Assembly (NCBI RefSeq): GCF_014805685.1
Contig: NC_060899.1
Location: forward strand, 7,050,790 to 7,114,789
Length of the DNA stretch: 64,000 bases
Direction: 5' to 3'
Origin: Silurus meridionalis
Lineage: Eukaryota; Chordata; Actinopteri; Siluriformes; Siluridae
Numbering within the stretch: position 1 is the stretch's first letter; the number at the start of each line of letters is the position of its first letter. A model generated the notes under the pieces. It was given only the letters and a program-made list of their open reading frames with translations, searched no databases and was not told where the DNA came from. Below, piece after piece: positions 12,998-57,299 of this stretch. The position numbers were made by a program, and so were the translations under genes.

Positions 12998-13057
<60 letters not shown>
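12998..13057. repeat. (TA)n microsatellite
   Basis: About 30 TA units. It accounts for most of the low-complexity part of a 146-codon minus-strand frame that is not a gene. Confidence 0.98.
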
Positions 13058-13059
<2 letters not shown>

Positions 13060-14239
13060 GTAATGGCAACACTAACACTGGTTTTGCTTGATATGTGAAT
13101 AAAAAACAGAGGTTTATGAGGTGCTTTGCATCTATAAACAACGCTTATTAATTCATCTGAATTAAGGAGTTTATTCGCCAGAATATGACAATACTGAAGA
13201 ATTACTGAAGAAACGCTGGAATTTATCCAGACAAGAAACATAGAAAGCAGCATCTTAGAATTTTTTTTCTTTTCTTTTTTTTTTGCAATTTTTCGCCAAG
13301 GAAATGGTTTTTCATCCTGTAAATACGGATGTGCCAGAGAGGCTGAGGTTTGCTTACCTACAGACACCCGCACGCTCACTCACACACGGTGCTCTATGAA
13401 GCACTCGTGACCTTGCTCGGTTTGCGTGATCTGTACCGGATTTAAAATCGACTGTACAAGAACAAAAGTTGACAAAAATGTGAAAATAAATAACATTAAC
13501 AATACTAAAATTTAAAATGCATTTCGAGTGACCAGTCTAATTAAGACATTTTCTCACCACTCACTTTTTTTTTTTCTTTATATCTACATCTATTTTCCAC
13601 CTATTGTTGTTTTCTATAGCATTTCTTTAAACATGTTAACATTCTAAATATTATTTTTCTTTTTTCTTCTTCTTCTTTTTTTTTTTTTGCAACTGGGAAA
13701 CTTTCAGCCCCTCCGGTAACAAATATAACCATCCACCACTGCCTGACCCCATGTCTCAAATAGCTGATCGCAGAGAAGGGAGACAGTGGACAGGTCAAAG
13801 GTCGTAGATAATAGGCAAAACGGTCGTATGCGGAGTGGAGAAAGTCGACTCCAGCGTGTCTTATTGCAGAGGAGCTCTCTCGTCTTTTGTCAACTCATGA
13901 CATCAGATAAAAAGATAAAACTGTGTTCGTACACATACCTATGGGAAAAAATCAACAATGGACAAAGAGACTCGTGTGGATCAGTAGTTGTCTCCGTCAT
14001 CACAAGCAGCGAAATGACTATGACTACTTCTTCAACCCTGTGTCTTCCAGTTTCGGTCTGTGCAGGTTTAGAATATACCGGCGGCACGGCACGCCTTCCA
14101 AGACAACAGAGAGGTGAAGTCAAAGCAAAACACGAGGAGGGGAAATAGACGCATAATCCAACCATGGCAAAAAGCCAACATGTACTTTCTCTTTTAGTGG
14201 TTGTGTGACGGAAGGATGAATGGAGAGAGAGAAGTGGAT

Positions 14240-46676
<32,437 letters not shown>

Positions 46677-46691
<15 letters not shown>

Positions 46692-46744
46692 GGCTCGGCG
46701 GACGGCGGCCAACTAGTCTTACAATCCTCAACGTTGTTAAAAGC
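46677..46744 (-). CDS. rgs19: rgs19 start exon (5' UTR plus five codons)
   Basis: This is a proposed 68-base exon between an acceptor (catgtgtccag) and a donor (gtaactcg). Its last 15 bases read ATG ATG GAC GTT CTG, coding MMDVL at 46,691-46,677, and join in phase 0 to the cysteine-string exon. In-frame TAA and TAG codons lie upstream of the ATG inside the exon, so translation cannot begin earlier. The second ATG has the better context (A at -3, G at +4). In human RGS19 a short start exon also joins in phase 0 just before a Thr-Gly-Pro, which is present here as YTGP. The resulting protein is 217 residues. The surrounding DNA is locally CpG-rich, so an alternative transcription start is possible. 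If this exon is wrong, the first internal Met is residue 23 (MSPS). Confidence 0.6.
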
Positions 46745-47590
46745 CTGGACACATGCATGTCATCCCCCCGCAGGCTGCGGACCTCTCCTTCACAAACACA
46801 CACACAAGGAAATGCAAGGGTGTACATGAACAAACACATACGCACACACAGAGGAAGGAAAAAAAAAAAAGAAGAAGAAAAGAGAGAAAGGAAAGGACAG
46901 TGCTTATTTCGAATGCATTGAGCTGAAGCGTATATGCATTATTCAGTACAGTTGAGTTGTAAGACATGCAATCGGGTCGACAGTTACATGTGGATTTGGG
47001 TTTTATGCATAAAGGCCGAGAAAAGCAGTGCGGAAACAGACGGTGAAAGTAAAACTGGTACCAGATCGCAGCTGTCACAATACACGCAATAAAAAAATAT
47101 CCTCAAACGAGCTATAATAAATGACAGGTTTGTTAGAAATAGCATGCTGTGATAAATATACACGCTCGCTCCGATCAGGCTCAACGTACGCGAATGGTTT
47201 GTCCGTGAGACGAATGAAATCGGATAACAGGAATCGATGAACAACGTCGAGCCGTTTTAAAACATGATTGCGGGATTTCCCCCACAACATTTGTTTAAAG
47301 GCACGTAACGCATTAAACATTATCTCGGGACCATAGTAACATTTGTGGACAATTCCCCTCTGCCGAACAAACGAAGCAATCATTTTTTGTGGACTATCCA
47401 GTAAAGTTGTAAAGTCAGAGTGGGATTTTCTGAAGCAGGAGGCGTTTATTGTGCACTGGCTGTGATCCTGCTGGGGTGTGAACATCACGCAGATCTATAT
47501 AACATTCTGAATTCTCCACTTTTTATAGGTCAACTTCCTGAACGCGTTAACCTAGAGTCACCGAGCTGGGAAATGTTGTTTAAAGCATCT

Positions 47591-47595
<5 letters not shown>

Positions 47596-47630
<35 letters not shown>
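47596..47630. repeat. (GA)n microsatellite
   Basis: About 17 GA units. Confidence 0.95.
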
Positions 47631-47632
<2 letters not shown>

Positions 47633-47907
47633 TTAGTGCCGCCTAGTACATGAAAAACTGCATGCTATTTTTAAACCCCTGGAGCCTCTCCTGATTTGAG
47701 ATAAAGAGGAAGTAAAGTTTTCAGAACAAGGAGTGCATTTGAAATGTTTATTACTCTTTGCATATTCTAAGCGCTGTCACGTGATGTACAGCTTACTTTA
47801 TTATCCAGTCTGTGATGTTTGGAAAGCATAAAAAAAAGAATTGAACGCACAGCCTGGTATTAATCGATACCAGACGATACACCTTAGCGTACTACAGGTA
47901 CGGCACC

Positions 47908-48132
47908 TCACGCGTTGTGATGCCGAATACGCTCGATCGAGGGCTGTTTAATACGCTGCTGGAAATATTGAACGATGTAAAGCGGAATGCCGAAATACAA
48001 CTCGTTTGCAGTGATCGCTGTAAGAAATACAACTAGGACGTGCGGCACCTCGATGGCCTTCGTCACCTTATCAGGATTACGCACGGAAACGCGGGTGAAC
48101 ACATTTTCGATTAAATGCAAAAGCGGACACAT
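47908..48132 (-). other. Unexplained 74-codon open frame
   Basis: The frame begins MCPLLHLIENVF after an in-frame TGA a few codons upstream and ends ERIRHHNA. It has balanced, CpG-containing codons and a hydrophobic centre (VLVVFLTAITANELYF). No family was recognised. No clear splice sites bound it. It could be a chance frame in a CpG-rich regulatory block. Confidence 0.2.
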
Positions 48133-48472
48133 CCAAAACGGGAATCAAGCATGTGGTCAAAAACAGAAGGTCGAACGAATTACAATCGAGATAAACCGGC
48201 CGAAACTAGAATCATGAACTTGGAAGCAGTCCGAATAACAAGGCTTGATAATATGAGGAGAACTATTGAGGAGAAGCAATTTTCTTTTTTAGTTTGTGTG
48301 TGTAATTGACGCCACTTGTGCTCAGTCAGTGGTTGAATATGGAATGTGGGAAATGTAGTTCATGTTTGATGGCTGCAGTGTTTGCTGGGAAACGGAGTTG
48401 CTGGCTTGCTGTGACTTGACAGCCTACAACGACACTAGACTCTAATTCGATGTTTATCATCAGAAAGTGGGG

Positions 48473-48595
48473 AAAGTGGTAGCTCAGTGGTAAAGGCTTC
48501 AGCCTTCTAATCAGAAGGTGATGAGTTCAAATCCCAGCACCAATGCTGGGCCCCTGAGCAAGGCCCTTAATCCTCAACTACTCTGTTGGAAGCCG
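48473..48595 (+). repeat. tRNA-derived SINE, unit 1
   Basis: Box A-like gtagctcagtggtaaaggc and box B-like gagttcaaatcccagcacc form a tRNA-like head. The body then reads gctgggcccctgagcaaggc and ccttaatcctcaactactc. Immediately followed by a second unit in the same orientation. Confidence 0.75.
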
Positions 48596-48599
48596 CAAT

Positions 48600-48775
48600 G
48601 AAGTAGTAGCTCAATGGTTAAGACACTGGACTGCTGATCAGAAGATTGTGAGTTCAAATTGCAGCACCACCATGCAGCCTATGCTGGGCCCCTCAGCAAG
48701 GCCCTTGATCCTCAACTGCTCAGTTGTATAAAGGAAGTGACTGTAAGTAAGTCGTGCCGCTAAATGCCGTGACTG
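48600..48775 (+). repeat. tRNA-derived SINE, unit 2
   Basis: Box A-like agtagctcaatggttaagac, box B-like gagttcaaattgcagcacc, body gctgggcccctcagcaaggc, and a tail tcgtgccgctaaatgccgtg typical of fish SINE ends. Unit 1 lacks this tail, so the pair looks like a head-to-tail dimer. Confidence 0.75.
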
Positions 48776-49445
48776 TAAACATGAGTCTTCTTGTGTTTCT
48801 TTTATTAACTCTCTCTGATGTGTTCTACTTACTCACTTTATATTTTCCATACACTGATTTTCTTCCGTGTTTCAGCGTCTCAGACACCGGAAACATCGAC
48901 TCAACCTCTAAAGAGCGAACTACATGCAGGCCATTTACAAAATCGAAATCTTACTGTGCAGTCTAGCGCATAGAAATTTCCCTGCAAGCCTGAAACTTTC
49001 GAACGCGCTAACGTTGAATACGGCCTTTCCATTACTGGAGAGAAGTGTACATAAAGGTAAATAATGAATAACCTGTGTTTAAGATAAGAAAGTCAGAACA
49101 CGAACAGGTACAGCTATATTATAGGCTCATCAGAAATGTTTTGTTACAACAACCATCAGGAGAATGGTTTTCATTTGTTTTTCTCCCCATATCCTGATTA
49201 TTGATTACTGTCTTTACACAGGTTGCAGAGTTCTTTAGAACACTAATTCTGGTTTGGAACCACGTAGTCTGTTATCACACAGGAAGTAACCTTTAGCGTT
49301 GCCGAAACAAACTGCTGTAAAGGAGTTGCATTTTCAATGGCTCGGGTTTTAATGAAAAACATGTGGACATGTAGATCGGACCTGTGGTTAAAATATTTTA
49401 ATACTACAATACTTGGTCTTTTGTAAGGATGAGCAGGAGATTCAC

Positions 49446-49490
<45 letters not shown>

Positions 49491-49500
49491 AGAGAGAGAA
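49446..49500. repeat. (GA)n microsatellite, interrupted
   Basis: GA units with A interruptions. Confidence 0.95.
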
Positions 49501-49509
49501 ACTAAAAAT

Positions 49510-52340
49510 ATCTTTGTTTTGATGAATATGATGGTTCTAAAAACATTTCCAGATCCCTTTGACTGTTAAATGAAATTCACTGAAGCCCCCAGCACTGTTA
49601 AAAAACATACAAAAAAAAAAATGCTGTAAAACAATATTTGGTTATTTACTATTAGATTTTTAAGCAGCTCAACACCAACAGGTGAAGTGCATCTCGTTTT
49701 AAAAAACACGTATCCTTGTGTGTATATTCGTCTTCAGCCATCTTCATCCCTGTGCATGTACCCAGCACTTTATTTATGTAAAACTCTAACCGCAATATTT
49801 GATAGCGTGAGAGAGAGAGGAGAAAAGCTGTGTCAGCATAAATTATATATATAAAATAAAAAACAAAGCAACAACAACAACAAAAAAAAAAAACCATGAC
49901 CTTGTGCAAAATTCTGGAGCACTTTGAATTGCAATATATTTTTTCTATTTGCTATTCGCGCTTATTATTTCTCGATCCACGATCCTAAAACATTTGGGAA
50001 AAATGAAACCCCAGTAAATACAACAACCCGACTTCAAAACAACTATCGATTTAACATTCACAGAGTTGTTTATTTCCACGTATATAAAGTCATATCCGTA
50101 TTTACATTCAATCGCTTTGGTCATTTTAATAGGACATTAACGTAAGCATAATTACTAACTAGTTACCAGCAGGCTGCTGCTGTCTGTTTTTTGTCTGGCT
50201 CCATCTTTCAGCTGGGTTTCTGCAGGTAATTTCAGGGGTGCGATTTCTATTTTATTGCTTTTTCCTATTTCAATTTATTTTTTACTCAGTAACGGATGTG
50301 ATATAAAATGTATTATATAAATAAAAAACTTCACTTGACTGAAGTAAAAGGACAGACAATTCAAATGATTTACTGTTTAAAATATAATGCTGTTTAAATA
50401 ACTTTAAACAGTATAAGTATGCAAAAAATGTAATAAAATGTAAATCGTTGTATGTAAATGTAAAAACTTTACCAAAACTTTGAAAAAGCATAAAAACCAT
50501 GTCACTTTCCTGCTCGGTTTTGAATAAAAAATGTTGACAAAATGGTTATTAAATTGTGACTAGAAATTATAACTATTTTAGCGATTAAAAAAAAAACAAC
50601 AACTGATAGTCAGCTTTTTTTTTCTTTGGACTTGTTGCTGTATTAAACCGCACACTTCCCATTCATAGGTTTTAGGTTGTACACTGTTTTGTCTTGCTTA
50701 TCTCTCCAAACTATTTATTTCCAGTCACATGATTAATATAACCACAGAGCAGTCTTCTCTTGAAGATTATTCAACACAAGAGAAAAGAACTTACCAGGCT
50801 TAAACTGTACAAAGTAAAAAAAAAAAAACAAAAAAAAAAAACACAAAAAACACAAAAAACTTCCTGCTATTTAAATGATCAAATGCAAATAGGCTATTTG
50901 TTTCCAAAACCAGCTTCAATATGTCCAAACAGAATCTTGATAACATATAATACAACCCTACGATTCGATTAACTCTAACAATTCTCATCTATATTTCTGC
51001 TCGACATAAACTTTCTCATGTAATAACCCAAATAAGCAGCGAGTTCCCGCAGTACTAATGGGAAGATGGTACTTACATTGTGAAAATATTAATAAGCTGT
51101 TTGATTGCCAGGGTGGTCTCTGAATATATTCATATCTGAAAGCATGGGTGAGTGTGGCATGGCCGGCATCTGCTACATTACTTCTCCTTTAACAAGCTGA
51201 AGAAGAGCGGAGGAAGATGAACTCGGTTTAAAAAAAAAGGGGAAACGAGCAACAGACAAGAGAAGAAAAAGACAGGACAGAAAGGGAAGTTGGTGAAGCT
51301 GTACTGTGGAATATACACATGCACAGCGAAAACTCAAAAAAAATAAGTTGTACGTTTAAAACAAAAAAAAACAACAAAAAAAACAGGTAGTACTACAAGT
51401 AAAAATTCAAGAAACAGTCAGAATCCGGCCGGATTCACACCAGGTCATGTTGCGCAGGACAGTGCGGTCGTTATGAGGTAAGAAAATCCAAGGTGAGGAA
51501 AAACTCTTGCATGCTGATTTCGAATGCCGGCGTTCCGCTATGACGATAATATGAACAAGAACATGGCAAGGAAAGATGGACCAAACACAGCGATGACCAC
51601 AGAATGACATACGTGACTCATGCTTCCTTTTTAGGACCTGTCTTTTGTTATGGTGAAGCATGGCTAATCTTTGAGTGACTCACACTTCAACTGCCTCCTT
51701 CAGACCAAAATATGAAGGACAGAGGAAAAAAAAAAAATCAATCTATACAGAGGGACACAGCAAATGACATACTGAGTTTACTAAGAACGAAAATGTGTTT
51801 GTTTGATTTCTGATCGAATTGCGCTTTTTTTTTTTCTATAACTAATTACCCTTTACGTAACCTTACCCAAAAGATATAGTAAAATATTAATAGCATAGAA
51901 AATTGTCAGCCTGATGACAAAACTGTACTAATACACTCTGAGTGTTCTCTTTTAGACTTATTCAAATAGTTAAAACTGATGATACACATATTTAATTACA
52001 GAACACTTATAGACAGCCGTGTATAATCAATCGTGTGTAGTTGATCTATTTATTATTCTATGACCAACTCTTCGATCAAATATCAAGTATTATCAAAACT
52101 AGTATTGTGATACCAATACTTTCATGATGTCCTCTTGCGTATTTAAAAAAAAAATAGATATAGACTGAGACTTAATTTAAAAAAAAAATGAGACTGTTCT
52201 CTCTTTGGGTCCTGTTGAAAAAATAACCATACGCATATCAACAAATGCACAACATACAGACAGGTACAACTTAAAGCCTTCATTTTCAATACACTCAAGT
52301 GTAAATCTGTTCTTATATCATCTTATAAATGTCTAGCATC
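49510..52340. other. rgs19 first intron, mostly unique
   Basis: Few repeats. Contains the possible leader exon at 51,077-51,135. No other coding signal was seen. Confidence 0.4.
51077..51135 (-). other. Possible extra 5' UTR exon of rgs19
   Basis: On the minus strand a 59-base segment lies between an acceptor-like run (catgctttcag) and a strong donor (gtaagtacc). It sits in the first rgs19 intron, in a repeat-free stretch. It would contain a short upstream ORF ending in TAA. Human RGS19 uses several alternative leader exons, so this is plausible, but it rests only on splice-site form. Confidence 0.3.
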
Positions 52341-52342
52341 GT

Positions 52343-52777
52343 ACACTATATGGACAAAAGTATTTTGTCCAGAGACACCTGATTATCCAGCCATTCGGGT
52401 CCTTTCAAAACCATTTACCACAAAGTTGAGAGCACACAATTGTATAGGATGTCTTAGGATGTGGAAGCAGCACATCTTCCCTTCCTTTAAACTAGAAGAC
52501 CCAAACCTGTTCCAGTGACGATGTTTCTATGCACAAAGCCAGCTCCCTGAAGTTATGATGTACATGGGTTGGAGTGAAATATTCTGAGTGGCCTATTATA
52601 GCACTCTGATCTCAACCTTATCGAACACCTTTAGGATGAACTGGAATGCTGACTGCACCCCAGGCCTCCTCACCCTACATCAGTCCCTGACTTTACTAAC
52701 ACCCTTGTGGCTGAATGAGCACAAATCCTCTCAGGAATCATATGGTCAGGTGTCTGTAGACATTTGTCTAAATAAAT
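52343..52777 (+). mobile_element. Tc1-derived miniature element, copy J
   Basis: Starts acactatatggacaaaagta, the family's clean terminal repeat. It has caaacctgttccagtgacga, the degenerate DLNP-type block (tgatctcaaccttatcgaac), gactgcaccccaggcctcct, and ends ggtcaggtgtctgtagacat. About 435 bases. Confidence 0.8.
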
Positions 52778-52882
52778 ACTGCGTATTTGGTTCATGGTAA
52801 TTTGCAGTGAAAGAACTCTGAACTCTGTTTTCCTGTCAGCCGGATCACATCTAATACACATTCCCTGTTCATTTATGTATGC

Positions 52883-52886
<4 letters not shown>

Positions 52887-52933
<47 letters not shown>
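52887..52933. repeat. (TG)n microsatellite
   Basis: About 23 TG units. Confidence 0.97.
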
Positions 52934-52934
<1 letters not shown>

Positions 52935-52989
52935 AGTGAGATAGCTAAAAGATTTATTTTGATAAGGAATAAACAATAATTGATGTTTT

Positions 52990-54520
52990 AATAGAAACAT
53001 GTAATTAAATGATTGATACCTCAGCATCAATAATGTGGAACTGTATGCTAGATCTGTATTACAGTGAAAAGAGGTTTACACAAACTGTCCAAAACTTTGA
53101 CATATTTCTTATTTATTTTTAAGTAAATTTAAAATATAATTACATATGAACATAATTCCAGTTGTGCAAGTCCTTATCAACTCCTCTATGTTTGTAGGGG
53201 TATGAAATACATTTATTTAAACCATTAACTTTCCAGTATGATTTTGGGCAATATTTTGCAATAGTTACAATCAAAAATGACTTATTTCTGTAATCATGTT
53301 TTAGCCGTTACAGCACTGCCGTCTGTCGCATCGTTTTATCCGTGCGGCAGTGAAAGTCGACGTGAATAATGGCGAGACCCGTGCCACATTAATGCAATCT
53401 GATTGGCCGTCGCCCAAGTACGTTCAACTTTTCGTTTTCGTAACATTAAAAAAAAAAAATCCGCTATGTTTTTTTTTCCCCACTTGTCTCGATTTGCTTC
53501 CGTAATCCTCCGTGCAGGATTTTTGCCTAAAAATGAATCATATTGTTTTTGCCCCACTACTCCATGAAATGCAACCGCATACTTTTCCTGTTAGTTACAC
53601 TGTATTCATTCTACAAATTTACTATAACCATTAAGTAACAAGCTCTGAAAGATTTGCAAAACAGGCTGAAAAAGAACCCCCACTGACTCTGGGTCACATG
53701 ATTACACCTGATATAAACTCGTTTTCTTCCCCAAAGGCAATGCAATCAGCCTTAGAGAGTCGACTCACATTCAGTTAGTGTATAGTCCTCATTAAATCAC
53801 ACTGACGTTCTCATTTCAAGGCTAACTCTGTCATGTGTGAGCATAAATATCTACACCTATCTGACATGTGCTCAATATAACAGTCAACGCTTAAAAAGTC
53901 AAGTCACATACTCCACAGTTATATAGCATACAGTCATCTGTTACTCTCAGACATTCCAACCGAACCAAAGTAACTTTCCAGAACTCAAAATACTGAACAA
54001 AAATCTCCTGTCCCCGAAAAAAAAAACAAAAAAAGAGCATATCTCACAGTGAAATGTGTTTAACTGGAATATCCCGTTTAGCTACAAAGAAGATGTTTGT
54101 CAGTCTCGGGCTGTGTTTGTCTGCCTGTAATGTGATAAATAGAAAGTGTGAAGGAAGTCTTCCTAAAGAGCGTATGTGGAACCGGAAGCTAGTAACAGCG
54201 AGCGAACTTGGTTTGATTTATTGATGTTGACCTTGTTTTTGAATGTCTGAACCACAGAATATGTCGGTGCTCAGTAAATGCCAGTGATGGCCGCTTGAAC
54301 AAAAGACTCCTTGCTCTCCTGGTTATCTGATGCGCAGATTTGCAGTGACCGCATTTGGAACGCTCCTCCTCACTAAAATAAGCCTGGCTTGAATTCGGTG
54401 CGGAAGACCATATCTTCCCCGTAGACATAAATGACTTGCACTGGTCTTCCTTCAACCATTATGATATATTGCGAACTCAATTGCAGTCACACTTGATCGC
54501 TAACAGAGCAACAAACGAGA
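52990..54520. other. rgs19 first intron, no gene recognised
   Basis: A CpG-containing patch at 53,325-53,580 with an inverted CCAAT (gattggccg) may be a decayed transposon end; no terminal repeats could be paired. Confidence 0.35.
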
Positions 54521-54534
54521 TAATACATTATTTA

Positions 54535-55081
54535 CAGTACAGACCAAAAGTTTGGACACACCTTCTCATTCAAAGAGTTTTCTTCATTTTCATGACTATG
54601 AAAATTGTACAGTCACACTGAAGGCATCAAGGGCTATTTGACCAAGAAGGAGAGTGATGGGGTGCTGCGCCAGATGACCTGGCCTCCACAGTCACCGGAC
54701 CTGAACCCAATCGAGATGGTTTAGGGGTGAGCTGCACCGCAGAGTGAAGGCAAAAGGGCCAACAAGTGCCAAGCATCTCTGGGAACTCCTTCAAGACTGT
54801 TGGAAGACCATTTCAGGTGACTACCTCTTGAAGCTCATCAAGAGAATGCCAAGAGTGTGCAAAGCAGTAATCAAAGCAAAAGGTGGCTACTTTGAAGAAC
54901 CTAGAATATGACATTTTTCAGTTGTTTCACACTTTTTTGTTATGTATATAATTCCATATATAATTCCACGTGTTAATTCATAGTTTTGATGCCTTCAGTG
55001 TGAATCTACAATTTTCATAGTCATGAAAATAAAGAACACTCTTTGAACGAGAAGGTGTGTCCAAACTTTTGGTCTGTACTG
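54535..55081 (+). mobile_element. Tc1/mariner deletion derivative with near-intact terminal repeats
   Basis: A 547-base element flanked by TA on both sides. The left end CAGTACAGACCAAAAGTTTG and the right end pair over roughly 95 bases, down to the ttcatgactatgaaaattgt region and beyond. The interior keeps a C-terminal transposase relic: [16 protein letters not shown], a stop, then frame-shifted sequence. The terminal repeats are very well matched, so this copy is young or well conserved compared with its neighbours. Confidence 0.9.
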
Positions 55082-55254
55082 TATTTGTCGTTGCTTTGGT
55101 CAATTCGAACTGGTACAAAGTCACTCATCCACATCAAGTTACACAGACATATCAGTGCTTTCCACTTTTTCACTCATCTACTTACTTATCTAAACTAGAT
55201 TAGGCTACATCATGCAATTAATATTCCATGTAACTCTTGAAACTATTCCACATC

Positions 55255-55712
55255 AAAATATACTTAAGTACTGGGACACCTAATTTTTGCAGCCATATGT
55301 AGTTAATCCCCATGGTTGTGTAGAATTTGTTTGGGTGTGGTAGCATTTTCCTTTCACTCGAACTTGGAGACCCGAACCTGTTCCAACATGACAATGCCCC
55401 AGTACACAAAGCCAACTCCATGAACATATGATCTACATGGGTTAATGTGGTAGATTTTGAATGCTACAGAGCTCCGACCTCAGCCCTATTGTATACCTTT
55501 GGGATGAACTAAAACACTGCACTGCACTCCAGGCCTCCTCACCCTATATCACCCTACTGTATATCAGTAGCTGACTTCACTAACACTCTTGTGGCTGAAT
55601 GAGTACGAATCTTCCCAAACACACTGCAAAATCTAGTGGAACATCTTCCAAGAAGAGTGAATTATCATAACAGGTCAGGTGTCCAAACATCAATGCCCAT
55701 ATAGTGTATCTA
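55255..55712 (+). mobile_element. Tc1-derived miniature element, copy K
   Basis: Contains gtactgggacacctaatttt, acccgaacctgttccaacat, gacaatgccccagtacacaa, the DLNP-type block, and an end gtcaggtgtccaaacatcaa then ccatatagtgta. Lies 170 bases right of the previous Tc1 element. Confidence 0.8.
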
Positions 55713-55811
55713 AAGATACTCTAATTAACTGGAAGATCCACATTTATTTCAAAAGTGCAGATGTAGTTGTAACATTCATCCATAATCTCATATTATTTCC
55801 AAAAGATCTAT

Positions 55812-55849
<38 letters not shown>
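55812..55849. repeat. (CA)n microsatellite
   Basis: About 18 CA units. Confidence 0.97.
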
Positions 55850-55850
<1 letters not shown>

Positions 55851-56650
55851 CCACTTTTAAATACATGTCTCATGCTTTCCAATGACTTTACGAATTTCAT
55901 AAAAAGAAAATGTTTTGCTACACTGAAATTTGTCACCGGTATCCTCATGTGGTGATCCTATAGGATTATTGTGCACATAAAAATGTTAACTTTGACAGTA
56001 AGCACTTTTGAGAGGTGTTTCTGGTTACTTTGGATGGTTGGTCATACAAATAAAAAGTGACTAGATTTGTGACAAAAAGCGGTCAATATATTGCGACATG
56101 TGCAGCATGGAATCAGAGGGTGTGCACTGGCAACATGAGCAAAGTAAAAAATAAAAAAATAAATAAATACTTTTCTGGTCTGAACCACATCAGCTTCTGT
56201 AGCAGATCTTTTTCTAACCCCGTTAATTAGATAAAGGCAGCTTCATCAGGCCAGAGAATTGCTACAATGTACAATACGTTAACCATTTTAAGCAGACTTC
56301 TTTTAAAACTGAATATTAAAGTTATGTGAAGTGCTCTATGATGCTTAACATCACCACTTCAAATAGTCCTATTTATAACTATAAAGAAATCATTAATGGT
56401 TAAGCATTAAAAAAATAACTGCTGCTGTCATTTAGTGATCCTAGATATTTCTCAGGCCCTTTGCACTAAAAGAATTTAAAACACACCAGGGAGCTAATGG
56501 CCATGAATTTGACTGCAAAAAAACCCCACATTTGATTAATTCTGCAAACTGATATGCACGGCAAGAGCACTCGCAATCTAGTATTCCATAAAACTGGTCA
56601 GGTTCTGCTAAAATGTTTAGCATTTGAGGCCCAGGTTTTCATTATCACTT
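55850..56650. other. rgs19 first intron, no gene recognised
   Basis: AT-rich; nothing assigned. Confidence 0.4.
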
Positions 56651-56654
56651 CCCT

Positions 56655-56745
56655 AAAACATGCAAGTAGGTGGATTGGCTACTATAAATTGTTCCTAGGT
56701 ATGAATGTGTCAATGTGTGTACCTGGTGCACTGTAATGGCCTGTT
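56655..56745. repeat. Dispersed fish repeat, copy 3 (fragment)
   Basis: Contains aaaacatgcaagtaggtgga, ttggctactataaattgttc and gtacctggtgcactgtaatg, the 3' part of the teleost repeat also seen at 16,966-17,130. Confidence 0.55.
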
Positions 56746-57220
56746 TGGCTCTATCATACTTTACACCACTCTGCCCAGAATAAAGCGGTTACTATAGACG
56801 AAATAAATAGCGAACGCTTACATAACCGATTAGTTGCCACTAACTGAGAATTACAAATGGCACTGTGCCAGCACATGCTGAAAGTCACACCTTCAAACTC
56901 AATGCTACACCCACGAGCGCAGCTTTCATTTCCGACCACAAAAATGAACACAAACACAAACACAAAAATAACGGTTTGTGCCCAACCAGATAAACAATAC
57001 ACCAGCAATAACCAGTGAATTATGCTAGCATAAGCACAAACACATCTAGTAAACTAGCTTATTTGGGTGGTCATGTGATTACTGAATACATGTTTATTCT
57101 ATGTTATACCATACAGAAACTACATAGTGCACTCATGTACTACAGTTTACCGCATAAACAGGGTGCTGCATGTCTGCATTGCCAAAAGTCATTTAATTTA
57201 TTCATTTAAGATAAAGACAT

Positions 57221-57222
<2 letters not shown>

Positions 57223-57265
<43 letters not shown>

Positions 57266-57267
57266 AA
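57223..57267. repeat. (AAAT)n microsatellite
   Basis: About 11 tetranucleotide units, just left of a Tc1 remnant. Confidence 0.97.
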
Positions 57268-57299
57268 CATTTTTATAATTAAAGGGTGATTAAATAATC

